In this document: one piece after another, positions 8,428 to 15,430 of the stretch
Layout: every line of letters starts with the position of its first letter
Numbering within the stretch: the first letter of the stretch is position 1
Assembly: GCA_044347745.1 (NCBI GenBank)
Contig: JBIKUD010000039.1
Location: 1-23,996, forward strand
DNA from: JAIBBV01 sp044347745
GTDB lineage: Bacteria; Bdellovibrionota_C; UBA2361; JAFLCA01
DNA length: 23,996 bases
Direction: 5' to 3'
The notes under the pieces: generated by a model
Told to the model about the DNA's origin: nothing
Database searches by the model: none
The model's input: the letters and a program-made list of their open reading frames with translations, nothing else
Translations under genes and position numbers: made by a program

Positions 8428-8896
8428 AACCACCTTCAGCAATCCAACAAATAAGTTAGTTACACATTAAAACAAACAAACGTAGAGAGTCCGTACTTTG
8501 CGCCATCCTGGCTCATTTCAGGTCCGCTCATACATGCCCCAAGATCTTTTTGTCTTTCCGTGAGATCTGCCGTTACTCAAATTCAGTAACGGCGCAATTT
8601 ACTAGCGTTTCCGCAAGTTTACTGAGCACTTGCTATATTAGACGTATAGTAACGGCAAGTGGATTTAAATCAATAGTGATTTTGAGCAACTAGCTCACTT
8701 TTGCCAAATTCATCTTTGTAACCTATTGATTTTATTGACAGCTAATTTTGGAATACTGTTTCGTTCTGGTGCTGGGGTCTGGAAATGCCGCAGGTTTGAA
8801 CCGATGTTACATCAAAAATTGCCTAAGCAATCAAAATTACATCAGTTATTCTGGGTGCCGCGCCGACCTTACTCTATGCTGAGGTGAGGAACACAC
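8428..8896. other. Divergent intergenic region with repeat motifs
   Basis: These 469 bases lie between the divergent IHF/HU gene and the HDOD-like gene and contain no gene. Features are two AGATCT palindromes (8532-8537 and 8564-8569), the inverted repeat at 8569-8593, a GCAAGT/ACTTGC pair (8613-8618 and 8628-8633), a further AGTAACGGC at 8648-8656, and a TTGACA at 8735-8740 without a convincing -10 partner. Both promoters must lie here, but I cannot place them firmly. Confidence 0.55.
8569..8593. promoter_or_regulatory. Perfect 9-bp inverted repeat, candidate operator
   Basis: GCCGTTACT (8569-8577) and AGTAACGGC (8585-8593) are perfect inverted copies 7 bases apart. A third copy of AGTAACGGC is at 8648-8656, about six helical turns downstream. 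Three copies of a 9-mer in 90 bases upstream of a nucleoid-protein gene suggest a dimeric regulator binding site. No T-run follows in either direction, so it is not a standard terminator. Confidence 0.45.
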
Positions 8897-9955
8897 ATGG
8901 CTCAAAATAATAACAAGGGGTCGGGCTTGGTCGGAGAGATGATGCTGAACGCCGATCCCAAAAAGAAAAAATCGTCAGCCGATTTGGTGGTGGAGCCAGA
9001 AGCTCAGGCTTCGGAAGCCGACAGTTTTGCGAAAGAGCTTACCCAGACATTGCGAGAGACTGAGCAGGCAGTTCGTTCATTAGAAATGGAGAGCGATGAG
9101 CTCGTGGCAAAGAGTTGGGAACGCGCTCGTTCGGTAATCGAGGAGTTTAAACCGGTTCCATGGTTTATCTGGCGACTTTCCAACTATGTGCTTGGTACTT
9201 CCGGCCAAATAAATAAAGCCAGTGAGGGATTGGTTTTTGGGTTACGAAGACTTTTATTCGCAGCCGCTAGTGATTCAGTGCTCGGCGTAGGGGAAAAGGT
9301 CAATAGCGTACATCGAGCCTTGGCTGTGCTTGAACCAGATGTGCTCGCCGCATCTGCGGTAATTCATGCAGTTTGCCGTCGGCTTTCAACTCGTCAATTC
9401 GAACGTATTTGGCGACCGATTTTGGATGATGCGCTCTTAAGAGCACAAATTGGTTTTTTTGTAGGGTCACAGCAAGCAGACTTTGGCGCTGGTAGGGGAA
9501 TGTTGGCTGGATTTGCAGGTCGTTGTGGTCTCGCAATACTGATTGCGGGAGGCGAGCTAGAGCAAGCTCGAAATGCGCTCGAAATGTTGGCAACGGGTGC
9601 TGAAATTAAGCAAGTAGGACTGAGTATTTACGGATGTGATCCACTGCAAGTTAGCGCGATGACGCTTTCAGCTTCAGGATGTGGACGAGATAGCGCATTT
9701 GGCACTGTGGCTTACTCTGCTGCAGGGAAGTTAGGTAATGCTGTCTCCTTGACTGCGCCACAAGTCTCATGGCAGGCGGCATTTATGGTCACTGAGTGCA
9801 TTCGTGTTGGTAAGATTGAGGATGTACCTGAAGAACACTGGAGTGCATTACAATTTGATTCGGAAGCAGCTCGTAAAGAGCTCGGCGATAAAGCAAAAAT
9901 TGCATTACGTCGTGGGCATGGTTGGAATTGGCTAGGCGCAGCCGCAAAAGAGTAG
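8897..9955 (+). CDS. Degenerate HDOD-like protein (tentative)
   Basis: The 352-residue soluble protein has a charged, low-complexity first 80 residues with a predicted helical coiled stretch (about 42-80). It then has a helical domain whose spacing resembles HDOD proteins: FERIWRPILDDALLRAQIGFFVG, ADFGAGRGMLAGFAGRCGLAILI (where the family has its A.LAGLLHDIG segment) and IYGCDPLQVSAMTLSASGCG (where the family has FGxDHxxVGAxLL). The metal-binding histidine and aspartate of true HD phosphohydrolases are absent, so it would be a signalling or scaffold domain rather than an enzyme. The ATG at 8897 is preceded by GAGGTGAGG. It stands alone, with accessory-looking DNA after it. The family call is by pattern only. 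Confidence 0.5.
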   Translation: MAQNNNKGSGLVGEMMLNADPKKKKSSADLVVEPEAQASEADSFAKELTQTLRETEQAVRSLEMESDELVAKSWERARSVIEEFKPVPWFIWRLSNYVLGTSGQINKASEGLVFGLRRLLFAAASDSVLGVGEKVNSVHRALAVLEPDVLAASAVIHAVCRRLSTRQFERIWRPILDDALLRAQIGFFVGSQQADFGAGRGMLAGFAGRCGLAILIAGGELEQARNALEMLATGAEIKQVGLSIYGCDPLQVSAMTLSASGCGRDSAFGTVAYSAAGKLGNAVSLTAPQVSWQAAFMVTECIRVGKIEDVPEEHWSALQFDSEAARKELGDKAKIALRRGHGWNWLGAAAKE

Positions 9956-10039
9956 AGAAACTTCTCGGAAAAGGGAAGCTTCAAGCGCGTGAGTCCAAAG
10001 TTTTAAAAACCTCAGAGAATTTCCCCACAAATCAAAACG

Positions 10040-10090
10040 TGGCGGGCGCGTTCGGTGCGATGTTGGTACATCGACTTTACGCACCCGCCA
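10040..10090. repeat. GC-rich bipartite inverted repeat after the lipoprotein gene
   Basis: TGGCGGG (10040-10046) pairs with CCCGCCA (10084-10090). After a C/A mismatch, GCG pairs with CGC. Across an asymmetric internal loop, CGATGT (10058-10063) pairs with ACATCG (10068-10073) around a TGGT loop. There is no T-run. It sits just past the 3' end of the minus-strand lipoprotein gene and may mark the edge of an inserted segment or be a factor-dependent 3'-end structure. Confidence 0.5.
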
Positions 10091-10100
10091 GCTTTGGTTG

Positions 10101-11120
10101 TTACCACCAAGGCCTGAGGGCCAGATGGCGACGGAACGCGGACGTGCTTTGACCAGCAGGAAGCTCAAGGCTTGCTGCGGTGTAGTACACGCCGGGTTCC
10201 CATGGTGTCCACAGAGCTGACAGTTCGTTCGTGAAGACTTCCATTTGCCAGGGTTCCCAGGCATTTGGGCCAAACACCAAGAACTGACCGCCATTGTGAT
10301 CGACCTGTGAGTTTTGCATCACAAAGAACGTCTCCGTTCCTTGCCACGCATAACTGTCCCAGTTGGCAAAAAGACCTGAGGGCGGCAGCGGTTGTCCGTT
10401 GGCTTGGAACCTTGGAAACCGACTGCTTCCGAGGCTCAAGACATTTGCAGGCAACACTTCGATCTCCCGGATCGGAGACGGGAACCCGCTTCCTCTTTCC
10501 CATCCTTCGAGGGTGTAAATCCCCGGAGGAAGGTTGTTGAAGAAACCGAAGATGCCGTTTGGTCCTGTAATGCCCCAGTTGCCCGGAAACATATCTCTGC
10601 CTTCTGCATCAACGACAGCAAACTGCGTGTCGCCGATGAAGTCGTCAGTAGGTGCATTGCCGGCGGTCTCAACGAGGCCCAGCTCGATGTACTCGCCCTG
10701 TTGCCACGTGTCTCGCGTTACCGCGATATCCACAGCGTAGGGAAGGACATCGAATCTGAAAACCTCCGAGCGACCGAGGTCGCCCTCGACCTCCAGGGCC
10801 CACTCGCCAGAGACGATGGGGTAGGGAATCGCAGCTTCGGGCAGGACCTCGGCGTAGCCGAACTGATCCACCCGAACCTCAATGGGCCGACGCCCGTAAA
10901 CATGCTCGACATCAGGAACCCAGGCGTACACCCAGGCTCCAGCGCCGACACGGCCATCGCGGTCAGTCACGTACACCGTGAACGGCGTGCGTGCTTGCAC
11001 CGGACTGCGCGAGACGAACCTCACGCGATAGCCCCAGTCGTCGTCATCTCCCGTGCAGCTCGAAAGCAGCGCCAGAGAAATGAGAGCGACCAAGGCGAAC
11101 ACCTTCTTGAGAGTGGTCAT
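10101..11120 (-). CDS. Uncharacterised outer-membrane-type lipoprotein with beta-rich domains
   Basis: The 339-residue secreted lipoprotein has a basic N-terminus, a hydrophobic core and the lipobox LLSSC, with lipidation at C22 and a following acidic run (TGDDDDW). With no aspartate directly after the cysteine, outer-membrane sorting is likely. The rest is beta-rich and aromatic. About 30-125 resembles an Ig-like or macroglobulin-type strand domain (FTVYVTDRDGRVGAGAWVYAW). A second similar unit runs from about 128 to 220 (PPGIYTLEGWERG), and a third region ends in RPWW. I do not recognise the family. Sampled 60-base rows are 50-67% GC, often above neighbours, and codons end more often in C or G. 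No Shine-Dalgarno motif precedes the ATG. It is flanked by inverted repeats on both sides. Together these suggest acquisition from elsewhere. Confidence 0.75.
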   Translation of the reverse strand: MTTLKKVFALVALISLALLSSCTGDDDDWGYRVRFVSRSPVQARTPFTVYVTDRDGRVGAGAWVYAWVPDVEHVYGRRPIEVRVDQFGYAEVLPEAAIPYPIVSGEWALEVEGDLGRSEVFRFDVLPYAVDIAVTRDTWQQGEYIELGLVETAGNAPTDDFIGDTQFAVVDAEGRDMFPGNWGITGPNGIFGFFNNLPPGIYTLEGWERGSGFPSPIREIEVLPANVLSLGSSRFPRFQANGQPLPPSGLFANWDSYAWQGTETFFVMQNSQVDHNGGQFLVFGPNAWEPWQMEVFTNELSALWTPWEPGVYYTAASLELPAGQSTSAFRRHLALRPWW

Positions 11121-11182
11121 GGTATTTTTGGGGGGTTGTGACCAAGCATTTTGTTAAGAATGTTTGGTCGAAGTTGTGGAAA

Positions 11183-11199
11183 TAGAGCCAAAGGCTCTA
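11183..11199. repeat. Short hairpin upstream of the lipoprotein gene
   Basis: TAGAGCC (11183-11189) and GGCTCTA (11193-11199) form a perfect 7-bp stem around AAA. It lies 11 bases left of the long palindrome and about 60 bases upstream of the lipoprotein start, so it may belong to the same mobile or structured element. Confidence 0.5.
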
Positions 11200-11209
11200 C
11201 TGAAAACCG

Positions 11210-11261
11210 TTCACAGACACTTTCTAAAAAGGTGAATTACTTTTTACAAAGTGTCTGTGAA
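11210..11261. repeat. Long near-perfect palindrome, REP/MITE-like
   Basis: The two 22-base arms (11210-11231 and 11240-11261) are inverted copies with one internal mismatch (C opposite C) around the 8-base loop GTGAATTA. The outer part is TTCACAGACACTTT paired with AAAGTGTCTGTGAA. The inner part is TAAAAAG paired with CTTTTTA. A 52-base palindrome of this quality is far beyond chance. The form resembles REP/REPIN-type sequences mobilised in trans by tyrosine (RAYT) transposases, or a small MITE. No transposase is in the window. Confidence 0.75.
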
Positions 11262-11678
11262 ACAGGATCCACGCGCTTGACAGCTTATAGAGACAGCAGC
11301 CCACTGCGGTCCGATAAGCTTACGAAAGCATTAAAACTACCCTGAATAACGGAGATGGAAGGAACAAAAAGAAAGAACCCCAATACTAACATTCTAAGAA
11401 AAGCTAAGCGAATTTATTGGAATTACTGGGAAATTGCTCGCTGCAACGGTAGTTCTTCGGGTTTGATTGAGTGTCGCTCTCTCCATTTCTCCCAAGCCAC
11501 GACAGGACAAAGCTCTAAAAATTAAGAATAATTTTAGTGAGTTAAGGATTGAGACCTATCACGAGTTGGTTTATTTAAGCACATTCCAAAGAATTTAAGC
11601 CCTTAGACTTTAGTAGGTTTGTACTTCGCGATATTCTGGTGGCGGCGATTTTGCTCAAGGGGACTTGTTCTTTGTAGC

Positions 11679-11698
11679 GTAAGTGGTGGTGCACTTAC
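11679..11698 (+). promoter_or_regulatory. Leader hairpin just upstream of the kinase start
   Basis: GTAAGTG (11679-11685) and CACTTAC (11692-11698) form a 7-bp stem with loop GTGGTG. It ends 7 bases before the TTAGGTG ribosome-binding site of the kinase gene. It could modulate translation or be an operator in the promoter; this is inference. Confidence 0.4.
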
Positions 11699-11719
11699 CC
11701 GGCAGTTAGGTGTGTGTCT

Positions 11720-13180
11720 ATGCAGTCTTCATCCTCTTCAACTGATCAGGAATTCGCGGAAGCGTTAACGATTGCCCGCGTGGTCGGAAAGAGTTCTCCT
11801 GCGGATCTTCTCCCAGGTACAACCCTCAACGGAAATTATCAAATAATAAAAATGCTTGCTTCAGGCAGCATGGGGACTGTGTATCTTTGTCGACACAACA
11901 AATTAGCTGATCGCCTGATAGCAGTGAAAATATTGTCAGCAGAGCTTGCCGCAGACCGTGCTATGCGTAAGCGCTTTGCTGATGAAATTTGTAATACCTA
12001 CGATGTGTCCCATCCGAATGTAATTCGCACCTACGAATATTTTGAAGATGGAGACATGTGCGGATTTAGTATGGAGTACGCCGATGGTGGCGATCTTCTT
12101 TCACTAACCGAAAAACACGGGCAGCTTCCCGTTGCTGTGGTGGTAGGACTTCTGAAGCAAATGTGCAGCGGGGTTGCTGCAATTCACCAAGCGGGCATTG
12201 TGCACCGCGACATCAAACCAGAAAACATGCTGCTTACGAAAGAGAAGCAGATTAAAGTCTCTGACTTTGGAATTGCGTATTCCAAGGCACGCTCGCGTAA
12301 AGCTTTATCTGGAAACGTTGAAGGCGCCATCGACTATTTAAGTCCCGAATACATTGAGAGCGGCCATTTTGACGAGCGTTCTGATATTTTTGCATTGGGC
12401 ATGATTGCCTTTCGATTGTTAGCCGGACGCACGCCCACAGAAACTGAGGATGTATTCGAAGCATTGCAGTCGCGTGTTAATCAAGATATTCCGGCTGTAT
12501 CTGTGTATCGGGCCGATTGTCCCGCATTTTTGGTTGAGTTCGTGCGTAAATGTGTCGCGCGGGATCCAGAAAAACGTTTCCAACATGTAAGCGAAATGTT
12601 GGCTGCTCTTAATTTGGCTTTGCAGCCTCAAGCACAACGGCCCGTGCTTAAGCCAGCAGCTCCCGTGCAGCCCGGAGTGGTGCCGACGGGGCGTCGTCCT
12701 GGACATGCGCTTGCTGACCCAAGTACCCCGGGCTTGCTGAGTAGGCTTTTTGTTACCTTTGCTATCACAGCAGGTATGATGCGCATCGTGTATCTTGATG
12801 GATCCTATCCGCAGTATATTCCCCAATTGATGGGCTTTGGCACGCAACAAGAAGCAGCAGTCAGGCTTAAAAAATTGCCGGTGATTCCAGAAATTCCTGA
12901 ATATTATACCCATAAAGTTCGCAACAAGGGTGAAACTTTGGCGGTAGTCTCATTTTGGTACACGGGTGAAGTAGAAAACTGGCGCACAATTGCCGAAGCA
13001 AATCCGCAACTTGATGTAAATCGAATCAGCATAGGTCAGGAGATTTTAATCCCCTATGGACTAGTGCGGCAATTCGGCGAGCTTGGAGTTCAAGAGCTTG
13101 AAACCGTACGAGAGATACTCAAAGCTCGACGAGCCCAGGCTGCCGCTATTCAAAGTGCAGAAGAGTTTCCGCATTCCTAA
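11720..13180 (+). CDS. Hanks-type Ser/Thr protein kinase with C-terminal LysM domain
   Basis: The 486-residue protein phosphorylates serine/threonine. The kinase domain runs from about 40 to 300: glycine loop LASGSMGTV (46-54), catalytic lysine K70 (AVK), alpha-C glutamate E89, catalytic loop HRDIKPEN (162-169, D164), DFG (182-184) and SPE (208-210). It should be active. A proline-rich linker (305-338) leads to a moderately hydrophobic segment (about 339-359) that may cross the membrane. A LysM domain follows (about 396-446: HKVRNKGETL... WRTIAEANPQ... ISIGQEILIP), placing it in the periplasm on the peptidoglycan. I chose the ATG at 11720, with TTAGGTG upstream. The GTG at 11714 in the same frame is an alternative. 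A strong terminator follows, so it is a single-gene unit. Confidence 0.9.
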   Translation: MQSSSSSTDQEFAEALTIARVVGKSSPADLLPGTTLNGNYQIIKMLASGSMGTVYLCRHNKLADRLIAVKILSAELAADRAMRKRFADEICNTYDVSHPNVIRTYEYFEDGDMCGFSMEYADGGDLLSLTEKHGQLPVAVVVGLLKQMCSGVAAIHQAGIVHRDIKPENMLLTKEKQIKVSDFGIAYSKARSRKALSGNVEGAIDYLSPEYIESGHFDERSDIFALGMIAFRLLAGRTPTETEDVFEALQSRVNQDIPAVSVYRADCPAFLVEFVRKCVARDPEKRFQHVSEMLAALNLALQPQAQRPVLKPAAPVQPGVVPTGRRPGHALADPSTPGLLSRLFVTFAITAGMMRIVYLDGSYPQYIPQLMGFGTQQEAAVRLKKLPVIPEIPEYYTHKVRNKGETLAVVSFWYTGEVENWRTIAEANPQLDVNRISIGQEILIPYGLVRQFGELGVQELETVREILKARRAQAAAIQSAEEFPHS

Positions 13181-13228
13181 GCTTAAACCCGTCTCTTACC
13201 GGTAATGAGAAGGTGCGGCGCTTCTTTG

Positions 13229-13271
13229 CTAGAAGCCGTCTCAAATTTACGAATTATGAGATGGCTTCTAG
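13229..13271 (+). terminator. Rho-independent terminator of the kinase gene
   Basis: A 15-bp stem forms between 13229-13243 (CTAGAAGCCGTCTCA) and 13257-13271 (TGAGATGGCTTCTAG), with one G-U wobble and a 13-base loop. It is followed by TTTGTTGATTGTT. It sits about 50 bases after the kinase stop and separates that gene from the crotonase gene. A smaller palindrome, TTACCGGTAA, lies just before it near 13195. Confidence 0.75.
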
Positions 13272-13364
13272 TTTGTTGATTGTTGGCGTTTCGCGCACCT
13301 ATTATAGTCCTCGTAAGCTTATCGTGCTGCTCGCGGCAGCTTTGGTAATTTCAAGGGACAACGT

Positions 13365-14144
13365 ATGGCATTGGTAGAATATAACGAATATGCCCCAGGC
13401 TGCGGCCTCATTACTTTAAATGATCCATCAAACCTCAATGCCATGGGCGAAGACATGGCTGCTGAGTTTAAAGCGCTGGTACACTTGTTAAAACCAAATG
13501 CCCAGAGTCTGCGTTGCATCATAATTACCGGCGCCGGGCGTGCGTTTTCTGCCGGGGGCAATCTTGAAATGCTTGAAAAGAAAATTCAGCTTTCGAGTGA
13601 AGAAAATTATAAAAGGATGCGGAATTTTTACGATTCCTTTCTTTCAATTCTTGAACTGAACATTCCTCTTATCGCGGCTGTTAACGGACATGCGGTTGGC
13701 GCGGGTTTGTGTGTGGCTACAGCTTGTGACGTGCGTATTGCGGCTGAAGGCGCAAAATTTGGAGTGACTTTCACTCGACTTGGCTTACATCCAGGCATGG
13801 GGGGTACCTATTTTCTTCCAAAGGTTTTGGGCTATGCGGCTGCAGCAGAGCTGATGTTAACCGGAAGAGTTATTGATGCCGCTGAGGCTTTGCGAATTGG
13901 ACTCGTTTCGAAAGTGGAAAAAGCCGAAAATCTCCTGGGGCAAGCAAAATTAATTGCGGCTGAAATTGCGCAATGTGGACCTTTGGCTAACCATCAGCTC
14001 GTGGAATCATTACGGAAGAGCCCGGATTCATTGGAGACCGCTCTCGGCCGGGAGGCGAGCTGTCAGAGTATAAATTATGCCAGTTCCCAGTTTAAAGAGG
14101 GGGTGCGTGCAGCAATTGAGAAGCGCCCTGCCAATTTTTCTTGA
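13365..14144 (+). CDS. Enoyl-CoA hydratase/isomerase (crotonase) superfamily protein, atypical active site
   Basis: The 259-residue product has the crotonase fold. Its oxyanion-hole segments are GAGRAFSAGGNL (56-67) and NGHAVGAGL (107-115), followed by the CoA-binding helix HPGMGGTYFLPKVLG and the LTGRVIDAAEALRIGLVSKV segment. It should bind an acyl-CoA thioester and stabilise an enolate. The two glutamates that perform hydration in classical enoyl-CoA hydratase (E144 and E164 of the rat mitochondrial enzyme) align with L115 and F136. It is therefore unlikely to be a standard beta-oxidation hydratase; isomerase, hydrolase or decarboxylase-type chemistry is possible. The start at 13365 has AAGGGA six bases upstream. 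No other fatty-acid genes are nearby. Confidence 0.88.
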   Translation: MALVEYNEYAPGCGLITLNDPSNLNAMGEDMAAEFKALVHLLKPNAQSLRCIIITGAGRAFSAGGNLEMLEKKIQLSSEENYKRMRNFYDSFLSILELNIPLIAAVNGHAVGAGLCVATACDVRIAAEGAKFGVTFTRLGLHPGMGGTYFLPKVLGYAAAAELMLTGRVIDAAEALRIGLVSKVEKAENLLGQAKLIAAEIAQCGPLANHQLVESLRKSPDSLETALGREASCQSINYASSQFKEGVRAAIEKRPANFS

Positions 14145-14199
14145 GTAAGAAACAAAGCAGTGCACATAATGCCCGGGAGCGTTCCGTTTTGTTTCCGAG

Positions 14200-15420
14200 T
14201 TGCAAGGGTTGCAACCGGTGGATTCAAAAAAGGTCAAGGAAACTGTGGGACAACCTGTTGAGCAGAAAGTTTTTAGTTGGCCCGAGTCAAGCCAGGTAAG
14301 CGCAAGCACTTGTGATGTTGCCGCTCTTCTTACCTTCCTAGAGCAAGCCGCCCTTCCGCTTGATGTTCGTTGTCCTAACGAGCTTTTCGATCCCGAAATG
14401 GTTTTTACTGCTTTGCGAAGCATAACCCAAAGGGCCGAGGCCCGTTTGAACGGGGTCGTTGGGGAAGAGAATTTTCTGTTGCAAGACTCATGGTACCAGC
14501 AATTTAGGGAGGCGCTATTGCCGCTTGCAAATGCACATACGACGGCGACGCCTTTGTATACTTTGACCTATGGTGATTCCAAAAATTGGCGTGATTCTTT
14601 GCGTGCGTTGAATAAGGCGCTTGCTCCACTTATTGAAGTTGATGATACCCTTGTGCCGGTTATTCAGGACGCCTTGGCCCTGTTAGCTCCGGAAAGATCA
14701 CTTGCACGAATTTTGCAGCAGCAGCTAGATCGCTACTCTGTCAGGCGCAGCAACTTGCATCCGCACTCGGAGAGGTCAGGTTTCTTGTTTGCTTCTGAGT
14801 TGGAGGAAGTGTACGAGATTGCCGGGTATCGGCGGCCGTATCAAAGTACTGCCACGCATATTTTAGCGCCACTGACGGGACATTGTAGTCAATTTGCATG
14901 GGCAAATACTCGGGCTGAGTGGCCTGAGCCAATCACCGTTCCCGTTGTTGGGGCAAAAGCTCCAGATCTTGAGCTGCCTGTGGGGATGCCACTTTCACGA
15001 ATGTCATCACGTCAGTTGGCACGGGCGAAAGAGCTTGTTTATCGAGATGCACGTAGTGCCTTTATTGATGGGGCCCCAAGTTTAGATAGAAACGAAACAG
15101 CTCCCTTTTTGGCACATGTTCTAAGTTCACTTGGCCAGGCAGCTCAAAAAGCTGGTGTAACATTGCCGCCGTATACGCAAGAGGCGCCAATTAATAGAGT
15201 GCTTGAACTGTTTAGACATATCATTGCAGATCACCCTCAGGTTGCACTCGAGAAGCAGTACTGGCCCCGTTGGCACAGGGAAACACACGATGTCCTCGAT
15301 TTAGCCCTTCAATTTACCAGTGGCCACATTCCGTTCAGGAATTATATCGAAAGACTGCGAGCCTCGTATTATCACGAAGCTTTGGGTCCTATGGTGCATA
15401 GGACTAATCCGAGTACGTGA
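14200..15420 (+). CDS. Uncharacterised protein encoded upstream of radD
   Basis: This 406-residue soluble, mostly helical protein has no recognised domain, signal peptide or membrane segment. Noticeable segments are DRYSVRRSNLHPHSERSG near the middle, STATHILAPLTGHCSQFAW, a short beta-like PITVPVVGAKAPDLELPVG stretch and a tryptophan/histidine-rich YWPRWHRETHDVLDLAL near the C-terminus. No ATG is available before about residue 67. The candidate starts are TTG at 14200, TTG at 14209 or GTG at 14218, none with a good ribosome-binding site, so the N-terminus is uncertain. The frame is closed by a stop at 14167-14169. It ends 10 bases before radD on the same strand, so the two are very likely co-transcribed, and a link to DNA repair is possible by position only. 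Confidence 0.7.
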   Translation: MQGLQPVDSKKVKETVGQPVEQKVFSWPESSQVSASTCDVAALLTFLEQAALPLDVRCPNELFDPEMVFTALRSITQRAEARLNGVVGEENFLLQDSWYQQFREALLPLANAHTTATPLYTLTYGDSKNWRDSLRALNKALAPLIEVDDTLVPVIQDALALLAPERSLARILQQQLDRYSVRRSNLHPHSERSGFLFASELEEVYEIAGYRRPYQSTATHILAPLTGHCSQFAWANTRAEWPEPITVPVVGAKAPDLELPVGMPLSRMSSRQLARAKELVYRDARSAFIDGAPSLDRNETAPFLAHVLSSLGQAAQKAGVTLPPYTQEAPINRVLELFRHIIADHPQVALEKQYWPRWHRETHDVLDLALQFTSGHIPFRNYIERLRASYYHEALGPMVHRTNPST

Positions 15421-15430
15421 GTCTTAAATC

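Larger units (their letters stand above)
11121..11719. other. Non-coding region with several hairpins
   Basis: These 599 bases lie between the divergent lipoprotein and kinase genes and contain no convincing gene. They hold a short hairpin at 11183-11199, the long palindrome at 11210-11261, an inverted GCTTAT/ATAAGC pair (11284-11289 and 11313-11318) and a hairpin at 11679-11698 just before the kinase ribosome-binding site. From about 11340 to 11670 the DNA is AT-rich and I see nothing defined in it. Confidence 0.6.

Noticed and set aside
8735..8763. TTGACA promoter for the HDOD-like gene
   Set aside because: The -35 is perfect but no acceptable -10 lies 16-18 bases downstream.
10040..10090. 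Integron attC site after the lipoprotein gene
   Set aside because: The fold is attC-like, but the conserved RYYYAAC and GTTRRRY ends are missing and there is no integrase or neighbouring cassette.
10392..11141. 249-codon + strand frame opposite the lipoprotein gene
   Set aside because: It is antisense to a convincing lipoprotein, lacks any recognisable motif and is expected in GC-richer DNA.
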